7,464 nt of DNA from an uncultured Bacilli bacterium (GTDB lineage: Bacteria > Bacillota_I > Bacilli_A > RF39 > UBA660): assembly GCA_947625425.1 (NCBI GenBank), contig CANQOH010000049.1:1-7464 (forward strand), in the 5' to 3' direction. Position numbers and translations under genes: made by a program. The notes beneath the pieces were generated by a model that was given only the letters and a program-made list of their open reading frames with translations, did no database searches and was not told the origin of the DNA. Positions 1-5,856 of the stretch are shown piece by piece (position 1 is the first letter of the stretch; each line of letters begins with the position of its first letter).

Positions 1-74
1 CTGATCGAGTTCAAACAGGAGCAGGTCATCGTCCTTCAGCTTTATTTAGATACAAAAAAGGTACTAAGAAATAG
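1..74 (+). CDS. 3' end of an unidentified plus-strand gene (partial)
   Basis: Reading from base 3, a frame stays open from the window edge to a TAG at 72-74 and encodes about 23 residues, including GAGHRPSALFRYKKGTKK. The codons fit a low-GC genome, and the basic Lys-rich tail looks like a natural C-terminus. The frame stops inside the hairpin of a terminator, as expected for two converging genes. Another plus-strand frame is also open here and no start lies in the window, so this is probable rather than certain. I do not recognise the family. Confidence 0.4.
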   Translation, partial: DRVQTGAGHRPSALFRYKKGTKK

Positions 75-84
75 TACTTTTTTT
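54..84. terminator. Bidirectional intrinsic terminator between converging genes
   Basis: A run of A, then GGTACTA, a short AGAAA loop, TAGTAC and a run of T form a hairpin with U-tracts on both strands. The left arm extends by a G-T pair and A-T pairs. It lies directly after the cwlJ stop codon on the minus strand and encloses the stop of the plus-strand partial gene, so it can end transcripts from both sides. Confidence 0.8.
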
Positions 85-505
85 AATACAATTCTTTGCA
101 TGTTCCTGGTTCAGGGACATAGAAGCAATGATTTTTATAAGAACCAGCTAGTTTTTCACCATACCAAGTACTTTTGCATGATTTATTAGTTCCTGGGGCA
201 TAGAACCATAGAGCATGGGTGGCTGGATGGTAATATTCACCATTTAAAACTCTTTTAGCTAGATTTTTTTCAGTAGTAGTTGCACTACCTTGAAATAAAG
301 AACTTTTAGTTCCAACAAATTGATTTGGTTGGTAGATAGCATCAGTTATGGTTCTAATATCAGAAAAAGTAAGACAAGTTGCTAATGCACGATTAACTAC
401 AACATTACCAACCATTAACATACCTAAACTTCCTTCATTTAAAGCTTCAGCACGCATTATTCTAGCTAATAAATCTAATTCTTTAGAAGTATAATTTAAT
501 AACAT
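83..505 (-). CDS. cwlJ: Spore cortex-lytic / cell wall hydrolase, CwlJ type (SleB/CwlJ hydrolase_2 family)
   Basis: This 140-residue protein matches Bacillus CwlJ in length and along its whole sequence as I recall it. Shared blocks include LLARIMRAEA (residues 12-21), GMLMVGNVVVNRA (28-40), IYQPNQF (57-63) and KNHCFYVPEPGTC (124-136). Glu20 in RAEA corresponds to the proposed catalytic Glu of this family. Like CwlJ it lacks a signal peptide. In Bacillus, CwlJ degrades the peptidoglycan cortex during germination and needs the coat protein GerQ; no gerQ is visible here. The start is supported by AGGTGA six bases upstream. A terminator lies between it and the lipoprotein gene upstream, so it probably has its own promoter, which I cannot place with confidence. 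A vegetative wall-remodelling role serving the neighbouring surface operon is an alternative. Confidence 0.88.
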   Translation of the reverse strand: MLLNYTSKELDLLARIMRAEALNEGSLGMLMVGNVVVNRALATCLTFSDIRTITDAIYQPNQFVGTKSSLFQGSATTTEKNLAKRVLNGEYYHPATHALWFYAPGTNKSCKSTWYGEKLAGSYKNHCFYVPEPGTCKELY

Positions 506-513
506 AAATATTC

Positions 514-526
514 ACCTATTATAGGT
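514..526. promoter_or_regulatory. 13-bp perfect dyad overlapping the cwlJ ribosome binding site
   Basis: ACCTAT and ATAGGT flank a single base. One arm shares four bases with the AGGTGA ribosome binding site of cwlJ (512-517, minus strand). It could be a small operator, or an RNA hairpin with five pairs and a three-base loop that hides the ribosome binding site. The function is inferred only from position and symmetry. Confidence 0.4.
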
Positions 527-539
527 TATGATTATTTAT

Positions 540-566
540 AAAAAAAGATAATCTATTAATTATCCT
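540..566 (-). terminator. Intrinsic terminator at the end of the four-gene operon, overlapping the lipoprotein stop codon
   Basis: On the minus strand GATAAT and ATTATC form a six-pair stem around a six-base loop, preceded by A residues and followed by seven T residues. The TAA stop of the upstream lipoprotein gene lies in the loop. The stem is AT-only and therefore weak, so partial readthrough into cwlJ is plausible. Confidence 0.65.
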
Positions 567-1200
567 TTTTGCTTTGTTTTCTTGATACTAAAAGAGCTAA
601 AATTAATATTAAGAAAATCCCAAATACTATTATCATTTTAATAGTTAATTTTTTCTCTTTATATTCTTTCTTTTTATTAATTCTAATACTAAGTGGTTTA
701 TTTTTATAATTATCTTTGTTTATTACCCAAGTATAAGTATTTTTATCTACTTTATCGGCATTAGAATTAGTTATTTCATATTTACTTGTTATATTGATAG
801 TTACTTCTTCTATTTCGGGATAGTAATCAAAACAAGTAAATTCATTGCTAGTATTTAATGTTATATAATCACCATTTTGAAAATTGAATTCATCATAGCA
901 TTTTTGTAATTGGGTATACATGTTATAATCACTATAATTAAAACCATAAGTGTAATTATAACCAGTATTATTACCTTCATAGAATTTTTCTCTTTTGTAG
1001 TAATCATATCCAAATTCAAAGTTATATAATTCATCACTAGCTTTTTGAATTGTTGCTTGATCAGCACTTTCTATAAGGGCATTATCAGTATATATTTTTA
1101 TTGATTCATTTATTTCGTTACTATCAAAGGAAATATTATATGTGGCTTTGCATCCCGTTAATAAAAGAACAAGAATAATTAATAATAATATTTTTTTCAT
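556..1200 (-). CDS. Lipoprotein with C-terminal membrane helix, module copy A
   Basis: The 214-residue product starts with a lipoprotein signal peptide ending in the lipobox LTGC, so Cys17 should be lipid-modified. A hydrophobic helix near residues 189-205 is followed by a basic tail, so the protein is probably anchored to the outer face of the membrane at both ends. The exposed part holds two further cysteines (101 and 123) that could pair. It is clearly paralogous to the lipoprotein gene at 2230-2889: shared landmarks include FNY (87-89), KCY (100-102), DYY (125-127), LTINI-like TINI (134-137), SNAD (146-149) and TW.IN with NYKNKPL (164-170). It begins nine bases after the preceding membrane-protein gene, whose TAG stop overlaps its ribosome binding site (TAGGAG). 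I do not recognise a named family; similarity to LppM-like lipoproteins (DUF3153) is a weak possibility. Confidence 0.85.
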   Translation of the reverse strand: MKKILLLIILVLLLTGCKATYNISFDSNEINESIKIYTDNALIESADQATIQKASDELYNFEFGYDYYKREKFYEGNNTGYNYTYGFNYSDYNMYTQLQKCYDEFNFQNGDYITLNTSNEFTCFDYYPEIEEVTINITSKYEITNSNADKVDKNTYTWVINKDNYKNKPLSIRINKKKEYKEKKLTIKMIIVFGIFLILILALLVSRKQSKKDN

Positions 1201-1209
1201 AAATTACTC

Positions 1210-2226
1210 CTATTCAACTACGTTAACATGAAGTCTTACCATACTTTTTATTTCGTCAAAATTAGATGTTTTTTGGAAAGAAGTTTGAGATAGTATTACT
1301 TCATCTTTAGTTGTTTCATTTCCAGTTATAACCCATTCATAAGTATCTGAGTCAATAAATGTAGAAGCATCGTTACGATTTACAAACGGATATGAAGAAG
1401 CACTTAAGTAATTGCGCCATCCACTTTGTCCATCAGCAGTTGTTCTAGTAAGTAATTGATTTTCCCCACAACGATCAGTAACTTTTACTTGAATACGAGC
1501 TGTTTCACCTTTCTTTATAGTAATACTAGCATCTTGACCTAATTCTTGGCCATTATATGTTAATGTTTGAGTTTGAGCTCTTTTGCCACATGAAGCATCT
1601 ACTGTTCCATTTCCTGAACTTATATTGCTAAAGTTGCCAGTACTATTAATTCCTGGGGTAGTATTGCTAGATCCGCCAGAAGAGTTTCCGCCACCACTAG
1701 ATTCTCCGGTTGAAGTTCCACCACTTGGAGTTCCACCACCAGTAGTACTACTTGGACCCATACCAGTACTTGGTTCAGAAATTTGATTATTTTTATAGAA
1801 ATCACGTTCTTGTTGTTCTTTAATTTGCTTTTTTAATAATAATTCTTGTCCTTCGATTCTATTTTGAATTAAAGAAGCTTTTTGTTCTTCATTATATAAA
1901 ACATTTAAAGCTCCTATTTTTTCAGTAGAAGCATTATTATAATAATAACTTATTTTAGAACTATCAAAATCTTCTATTAAAGTAAAAGCATAACTGATTA
2001 TAGTTGGGAGTAAAAAGATAGTTAAAGCAGATATGGTTCTTGTAGCAATTCTTTTAAGATTAGTTTTATTATTATCAGGTTTTAAAACAATCTCAACTAA
2101 ATCTTTAATTACTAATATAATTAACATTAAAGGAACTACAATAAAAATTATATTTAAGGCTATTTTTAAGATTAAAAACAATCTAAATATTCCTATATCT
2201 GTTAATGTATCTAAAAAATAAAACAT
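1210..2226 (-). CDS. Two-helix (VirB2/TrbC pilin-like) membrane protein with Gly/Ser linker and C-terminal beta-type domain, module copy A
   Basis: The 338-residue protein has four parts. Residues 1-85 contain two hydrophobic helices (about 22-43 and 63-83) joined by a short basic loop; the VP...I..IKD and R..SA..IFLLPTII patterns resemble TrbC/VirB2-type pilin-like proteins, which is a family guess. Residues 86-145 are charged and probably helical. Residues 152-207 are a Gly/Ser/Thr/Asn linker. Residues 208-338 look beta-rich, with Cys213 and Cys253, an alternating KKGETARIQVKVTDRC stretch and a closing RLHVNVVE strand, suggesting an Ig-like fold. The first 117 residues match the membrane protein at 2899-3894 closely, but the C-terminal domains are unrelated. 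The start lies three bases after the preceding lipoprotein stop, with the AGGAAAGGG ribosome binding site inside that gene's end. Function is unknown; display of a domain outside the cell is inferred. Confidence 0.82.
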   Translation of the reverse strand: MFYFLDTLTDIGIFRLFLILKIALNIIFIVVPLMLIILVIKDLVEIVLKPDNNKTNLKRIATRTISALTIFLLPTIISYAFTLIEDFDSSKISYYYNNASTEKIGALNVLYNEEQKASLIQNRIEGQELLLKKQIKEQQERDFYKNNQISEPSTGMGPSSTTGGGTPSGGTSTGESSGGGNSSGGSSNTTPGINSTGNFSNISSGNGTVDASCGKRAQTQTLTYNGQELGQDASITIKKGETARIQVKVTDRCGENQLLTRTTADGQSGWRNYLSASSYPFVNRNDASTFIDSDTYEWVITGNETTKDEVILSQTSFQKTSNFDEIKSMVRLHVNVVE

Positions 2227-2229
2227 ATA

Positions 2230-2889
2230 TTATTTCCCTTTCCTTTTTATATCTTTCTTATTTATTATATAAATAATTAGCAAAAGAATAAAGAGAATTA
2301 TGATTAAAATTTGTTTTAAATCTACATTTTTATCTTTTGGTTTTTCATATGTTTCTTGAAGATTTATTTTTAAATTTAATGGTTTGTTTTGATAATTTGA
2401 TTTATTTATATTCCAAGTAAGGGTATTATCTTTTGTTGAGTCAGCATTTGAACTAATTACTTTTTTATCTGTTTTAATATTAATTGTTAGATTATTAACA
2501 TCTTGATAGTAGTCTTTGCAAAGAAATTTGTTACTTGTAGTTAAAATTATTTCTTTATCATTGTAGGTGAAGTTAAAGTCTTCATAGCATTTTCTAATTT
2601 GACTCATAGCATCGTATTCGTCATAGTTAAAATCATATTTGTATAAGTAACCAGTTATTTTATCAGTTGTATAGACTTCTCTAGTATAGTGGTCATGACC
2701 TCTTTCCCATTCAAGTATTTTATTACTGAAGCTATCAATTGTAGCTTGAGTAGCATTATTAACTGTTTCAGTATCAGTAAATACTCTTATTTCATCTTTT
2801 ATTTTGTCTTCAGTAAATTCTATATCATATGTAGCACTACATCCTGTTAAGAGAATTGTTAGTAAAAATAGTAATAATATTTTTTTCAT
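2230..2889 (-). CDS. Lipoprotein with C-terminal membrane helix, module copy B
   Basis: The 219-residue product has a signal peptide ending in LTGC (lipidated Cys17), an exposed domain with Cys101 and Cys124, and a C-terminal helix near 193-209 followed by KKDIKRKGK. Its paralogue lies at 556-1200; by eye they share roughly four to five residues in ten, with nearly collinear landmarks (FNYDEY, RKCYEDFNF, KDYY, LTINI, SSNAD, TWNINKSNYQNKPL). The ATG is five bases after a perfect AGGAGG that overlaps the TAG stop of the upstream membrane-protein gene, implying translational coupling. It is the second gene of the operon. The constant pairing of each lipoprotein with a two-helix membrane protein suggests that the two partners interact. 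No named family is recognised. Confidence 0.85.
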   Translation of the reverse strand: MKKILLLFLLTILLTGCSATYDIEFTEDKIKDEIRVFTDTETVNNATQATIDSFSNKILEWERGHDHYTREVYTTDKITGYLYKYDFNYDEYDAMSQIRKCYEDFNFTYNDKEIILTTSNKFLCKDYYQDVNNLTINIKTDKKVISSNADSTKDNTLTWNINKSNYQNKPLNLKINLQETYEKPKDKNVDLKQILIIILFILLLIIYIINKKDIKRKGK

Positions 2890-2898
2890 ATTTTCCTC

Positions 2899-3894
2899 CT
2901 AACATGGAACATTACAAGCACCAAAGGATCCACCGGTTACTTGAAGTGGTTCAATGTGCCATGCTTCCCAAGATAATCTAAATGTTAAACCATAACTTTC
3001 AGCATTGGCATGGGCCCATTTAGCAGTTGCGTTGCAATCCCACGATCCGCCACAACCTGTTCCATTAAATGATAAGTCGGCAGCAATACCAAAATTATGT
3101 CTTGATCCGCCAGGGCAGGCTACCCATTTTGGTCTTTCTGAGCATGAATGGGTATCGTTGTTCCATAAATTCAATTGACTAGAATATGAACGCCATCCAC
3201 TAGTAACTGTTATGTTGTACCCTTGTGATTTAGCAGCACTTAAGAACTTACTTAATCTTTCCCAAAAAATAGGATTTAATCCGTATTCGCCTGATTGTTT
3301 AGGAGCATCAGCATCAGATCTAGCTCTTTGATTTGGAACATTAAAAACACCATTTGTAACTGTTACGGAACCAAAAGTACCACCAGATTGTGAATCGCCA
3401 GTATAAGTTCCGCCTGATGTCCCATTTGCTTGGTTATTCATTTCGTTTTCTTTACGTAATTCTTCAGTTTGTTCACGACGCTTTTCTTCTTCTTGATTCT
3501 TTTTCAGAACAGCTTCTTTAGCTTCAGCAAGACGTTGAGCTTGAGCTGCTTTTTGTTCTTCTTCATATTGCTTTTCTAAACTCTTAATTTTATCGACTGA
3601 TGCATTTGTATAATACTTTAAAATAGTACTATCATCATATGATTCAATTAAAGAAAAAGCATAACCAATGATAGTTGGTAATAGAAAGATAATTAATCCA
3701 CTTACTAAGCGTGAAACAATATCATGAATTGTCTTACCTGGAGAATCAGGTTTAATGACTAACATAAATAAATCTTTAGTAGCCATTATAATAACTATTA
3801 TAGGTACTATAATAAAAACAATATTTAATGCATATTTTAGTATTAAAAATACTCGATATATGCCTATATCAGCAAAAGTATCTAAAAATATCAT
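2899..3894 (-). CDS. Two-helix (VirB2/TrbC pilin-like) membrane protein fused to an M15 peptidase (VanY-like) domain, module copy B
   Basis: This first gene of the operon encodes 331 residues. Residues 1-85 hold two membrane helices (about 20-40 and 62-82) close in sequence to those of the protein at 1210-2226. Residues 100-152 form a charged, probably coiled-coil segment. A Gly/Ser/Thr linker (158-180) leads to an M15 domain at about 205-317. The zinc site is complete: the SxHxxGxAxD motif is SRHNFGIAAD (264-273) with His266 and Asp273, and EAWHIE (310-315) supplies catalytic Glu310 and His313. SGWRS (232-236) is the usual substrate-side motif. M15 enzymes cut D-Ala-D-Ala or L-Ala-D-Glu bonds in peptidoglycan stem peptides; which one applies here cannot be read. 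Six cysteines at 251-331 suggest disulfides in an exported domain. AGAGG lies eight bases before the ATG. Confidence 0.88.
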   Translation of the reverse strand: MIFLDTFADIGIYRVFLILKYALNIVFIIVPIIVIIMATKDLFMLVIKPDSPGKTIHDIVSRLVSGLIIFLLPTIIGYAFSLIESYDDSTILKYYTNASVDKIKSLEKQYEEEQKAAQAQRLAEAKEAVLKKNQEEEKRREQTEELRKENEMNNQANGTSGGTYTGDSQSGGTFGSVTVTNGVFNVPNQRARSDADAPKQSGEYGLNPIFWERLSKFLSAAKSQGYNITVTSGWRSYSSQLNLWNNDTHSCSERPKWVACPGGSRHNFGIAADLSFNGTGCGGSWDCNATAKWAHANAESYGLTFRLSWEAWHIEPLQVTGGSFGACNVPC

Positions 3895-3913
3895 AGTATC
3901 AACCTCTTATATA

Positions 3914-3922
3914 ATTATAACA
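3914..3922 (-). promoter_or_regulatory. Alternative extended -10 promoter for the minus-strand operon
   Basis: On the minus strand TGTTATAAT is a perfect extended -10 element. No good -35 box lies 16-18 bases upstream, and the predicted start near 3907 would leave almost no leader before the ribosome binding site at 3903-3906. It is therefore listed as the weaker alternative to the promoter at 3937-3964. Confidence 0.35.
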
Positions 3923-3936
3923 TTATTTTACTAAAA

Positions 3937-3964
3937 TTTATATTGACGTATAGTAGTATAGCAA
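3937..3964 (-). promoter_or_regulatory. Candidate sigma-A promoter of the four-gene envelope operon
   Basis: On the minus strand TTGCTA (3964-3959) and TATAAA (3942-3937) are separated by 16 bases. A start near 3930 would give a leader of about 36 bases containing the AGAGG ribosome binding site of the M15 gene. Its -35 box is three bases from that of the divergent promoter at 3968-3996. Confidence 0.45.
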
Positions 3965-3967
3965 ATC

Positions 3968-3996
3968 TTTACTTTTAGCATATATTAATTTATAAT
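3968..3996 (+). promoter_or_regulatory. Sigma-A promoter of the coiled-coil protein gene
   Basis: TTTACT (3968-3973) and a perfect TATAAT (3991-3996) are separated by exactly 17 bases. Transcription should start near 4003, leaving a leader of about 30 bases that holds the ribosome binding site. This is the best-formed promoter in the window, implying a well-expressed gene. Confidence 0.75.
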
Positions 3997-4017
3997 AGTT
4001 GTATAAAAAAATTATTT

Positions 4018-4026
4018 GAAAGGAGA
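4018..4026 (+). promoter_or_regulatory. Ribosome binding site that selects the second ATG (4033)
   Basis: GAAAGGAGA ends directly before an ATG at 4027, which is too close for initiation. The ATG at 4033 lies seven bases after GGAG, the usual distance, and gives a signal peptide that starts with the typical MKR. The start was therefore set at 4033. Confidence 0.75.
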
Positions 4027-4032
4027 ATGTAT

Positions 4033-5625
4033 ATGAAAAGGTTGTCAGTTAAGTCTGTTGCTGGATTATTTTTAGTTTCTGGATTAGCAGCAAGTGCTTA
4101 CGCCGTTGTGACAAATTTCAATAAGGGAGGAGATTTCTTTACTTATTCTAATGAGGTAGGTAGTAAAGCGACTTTGAATTATACAGAAAAAGAAATACTT
4201 GAAAAGGTTACTTCTGTTTTAGAAGCACAAAATGCAGTAGCTGTTGCTGTAGAAAATGATGAGGCAGTAGTTGAAGCTGAAGCCGCTGTAGAAGCAGCTG
4301 CCGAAGAGGAAACTAAAGCTAATGAAGAATTAGAAGCCGCTACTGAAGCTGTATCTAAAGCTGAAGAATCAAAGAAAGCTGCTGATAAAGCAGTAACAAA
4401 AGCAGCAGAAGATAAGAAAGCTGCTGAAGCCGCTGCCAAAGCTGCTGATAAAGCTAAAGAAGAAGCTGCTCAAAATTTAAAATCAGCACAAGCTGCAGCA
4501 CAAGCTGCTGCAAAAGCAGAAAAAGCTGCTGAAGCTGAATTAAAAAATGCTAAAACTGATGCAGAAAAGAAAGCTGCTGAAGCTAAATTAAAAGCTGCCG
4601 AAGAAGCCGCTAAGAAAGCAGAAGATGAAAAGAAAGCTGCTGAAGTTGCTAAGAAGAAAGCTGAAGTAGAAAAACAAAAGGCTGAAGCAGAGAAGAAAGC
4701 TGCAGATGAAGCCGCTGCCAAAGCAGCTGCAGATAAGAAAAAAGCTGAAGAAGCTGCTGCAAAAGCTGCCGCAGAACAGAAAGCTGCCGAAGAAGCCGCT
4801 GCCAAAGCTGCTGCTGAAAAGAAAGCTGCCGAAGAAGCCGCTGCCAAAGCTGCTGCTGAAGCTAAAAAGAAAGCTGAAGAAGATGCAAAAAGAAAAGCTG
4901 AAGCTGAAGCTGCAAGTCAATCACAAGCTAATTCTTTACCTCAATGGGCATTAGATGCTGCTGCTAGAGCAGAAGCTGCCGAAAAAGCTAAATTAGAAGC
5001 TTTAGAACAAGAGAAAAAAGATGCCGCTGCTAAAGCTAAAGCAGAAAGAGAAGCTGCAGAAAAAGCTGCAAAAGAACAAGCTGAAAAAGAAGCTCAAGAA
5101 AGAGCTGCTAGAGAATCTGAAGAAAGCTTAAAGAAAGCTGAAGCAGAAAAGAAAGCTGCTGAAGAAAAGGCTGCAGAAGAGGCTAAGAAAAAAGCTGAAG
5201 AGGAAGCTAATAAACCAAAAGTTAAATTATCTGATGCTGAAAGAGCACAAATAATTTCTACAAGTTGGGCTATTACTTCAACACCTACGGCTACTATAAT
5301 GGATACAATTGGTGTTGTAAGAGATGTAAATTTAGATGCTGAAACACTTAAGATGTATAATAACGGAGCTGGAATTATCTGGTTTGCGGATTTCTCATGT
5401 GATACATCTCGTTGTGTCGGATTTAAGGGTGGACAAGGCTTTGTTAGAGAAGGTAGACGTGGAGACGTTACTTCTATTACAATGACTGCTCCTGCTGCAA
5501 AACCTGGCTATGTATTTAGAGGTTGGAAACTTTCTAGAATAGAAGAGTATCAAGGAAAAGACTTAAAAGGTAATACATTAACTGTACGTATTCCATCATA
5601 TGAAGCTCTATACGAACAAGAATAA
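4033..5625 (+). CDS. Secreted Ala/Lys/Glu-rich coiled-coil surface protein with C-terminal InlB-repeat-like domain
   Basis: The 530-residue product begins with a signal peptide of about 24 residues (basic start, hydrophobic core, then ASAYA as a probable cleavage site). From about residue 50 to 392 it is almost entirely Ala, Lys and Glu in heptad-like order, a predicted long coiled coil resembling TolA or other rod-like surface proteins in composition only. The rod is interrupted once, at SQSQANSLPQW (295-305). Four tandem 14-residue units (two heptads each) lie near 222-277. The last 138 residues (393-530) are different: a Cys456-x4-Cys461 pair, and near the end PGYVFRGWK followed by YEALYE, resembling the close of InlB B/Flg_new surface repeats. 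No LPXTG or membrane anchor is visible, so attachment would be non-covalent or through a partner. It is divergent from the envelope operon and ends in a strong terminator. Binding partner and function are unknown. Confidence 0.85.
   Translation: MKRLSVKSVAGLFLVSGLAASAYAVVTNFNKGGDFFTYSNEVGSKATLNYTEKEILEKVTSVLEAQNAVAVAVENDEAVVEAEAAVEAAAEEETKANEELEAATEAVSKAEESKKAADKAVTKAAEDKKAAEAAAKAADKAKEEAAQNLKSAQAAAQAAAKAEKAAEAELKNAKTDAEKKAAEAKLKAAEEAAKKAEDEKKAAEVAKKKAEVEKQKAEAEKKAADEAAAKAAADKKKAEEAAAKAAAEQKAAEEAAAKAAAEKKAAEEAAAKAAAEAKKKAEEDAKRKAEAEAASQSQANSLPQWALDAAARAEAAEKAKLEALEQEKKDAAAKAKAEREAAEKAAKEQAEKEAQERAARESEESLKKAEAEKKAAEEKAAEEAKKKAEEEANKPKVKLSDAERAQIISTSWAITSTPTATIMDTIGVVRDVNLDAETLKMYNNGAGIIWFADFSCDTSRCVGFKGGQGFVREGRRGDVTSITMTAPAAKPGYVFRGWKLSRIEEYQGKDLKGNTLTVRIPSYEALYEQE
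4696..4863 (+). repeat. Four tandem 42-bp (14-codon) repeats inside the coiled-coil gene
   Basis: Units begin at 4696, 4738, 4780 and 4822 and encode variants of KAAEEAAAKAAAEK. The last two share 39 identical bases in a row (4780-4818 and 4822-4860), including the same synonymous codon choices, which points to recent duplication rather than protein-level constraint. The first two have diverged. Confidence 0.85.
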
Positions 5626-5635
5626 TATACAAAAT

Positions 5636-5668
5636 AAAAACTTCTTATTTAACATAAGAAGTTTTTTT
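5636..5668 (+). terminator. Strong intrinsic terminator after the coiled-coil gene
   Basis: CTTCTTAT (5641-5648) and ATAAGAAG (5654-5661) form an eight-pair stem around TTAAC. It is flanked by five A residues and followed by seven T residues, so it also works on the minus strand. It begins ten bases after the stop codon. Confidence 0.9.
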
Positions 5669-5697
5669 ATGGAAAAATAATACTGGATTGTAGATTA

Positions 5698-5746
5698 AAA
5701 ATGGGAGAGGTGGTTGGAGTTGAACCCACAATAGCGGTTTTGGAGA
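5698..5746 (-). pseudogene. Decayed 3' half of tRNA-Trp (candidate att site)
   Basis: This stretch aligns without gaps to 7353-7401, the intact tRNA-Trp 3' half plus four flanking bases, with 42 of 49 positions identical. It includes two perfect blocks of 15 and 14 bases covering the T-loop and the anticodon loop. Similarity stops abruptly at the base corresponding to the last 5' anticodon-stem position, and the 5' half is missing, so no tRNA can form. The acceptor part has drifted most: discriminator G to C, and a lost T-stem pair. It has the same orientation as the intact gene. It is most simply the displaced 3' end left when an element integrated into tRNA-Trp. Confidence 0.8.
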
Positions 5747-5856
5747 GAAGATGTTTATATTCCTATATTATTCACCTATATATTTTGGATCAATTTTAAA
5801 TTTATCTAGTTACTTTTTTGTTAACTTTGTATTGCTTTATTTTTAACAATTTTATT
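5747..5856. other. AT-rich non-coding stretch between the tRNA fragment and the repeat array
   Basis: About 110 bases, very AT-rich. I see no convincing gene, promoter or RNA. TTGTTAA (5818-5824) and TTAACAA (5843-5849) form a loose inverted repeat that could be chance in such sequence. Confidence 0.5.

Noticed and set aside
518..530. TATAAT or a sporulation sigma-E-like CATAACCT as the cwlJ promoter
   Set aside because: Either would start transcription within or after the ribosome binding site at 512-517, leaving no usable leader.
1583..1805. Pro/Val-rich frame on the plus strand and a second minus frame in the Gly/Ser linker region
   Set aside because: Low-complexity shadows of the linker-encoding sequence of the membrane-protein gene.
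3943..3948. TTGACG as a -35 box for the plus-strand gene
   Set aside because: No acceptable -10 box lies 16-18 bases downstream, whereas TTTACT/TATAAT further on has ideal spacing.
4027..4032. First ATG of the coiled-coil gene
   Set aside because: It lies only one base after the Shine-Dalgarno core; the ATG at 4033 has correct spacing.
4179..4954. Ala/Ser-rich or Lys/Leu-rich open frames opposite and within the coiled-coil gene
   Set aside because: They are by-products of the repetitive Ala/Lys/Glu codons and have neither ribosome binding sites nor natural protein composition.
5818..5849. Inverted repeat TTGTTAA/TTAACAA
   Set aside because: Seven AT-rich bases separated by 18 are likely by chance in this sequence, and no transcript or site supports a role.
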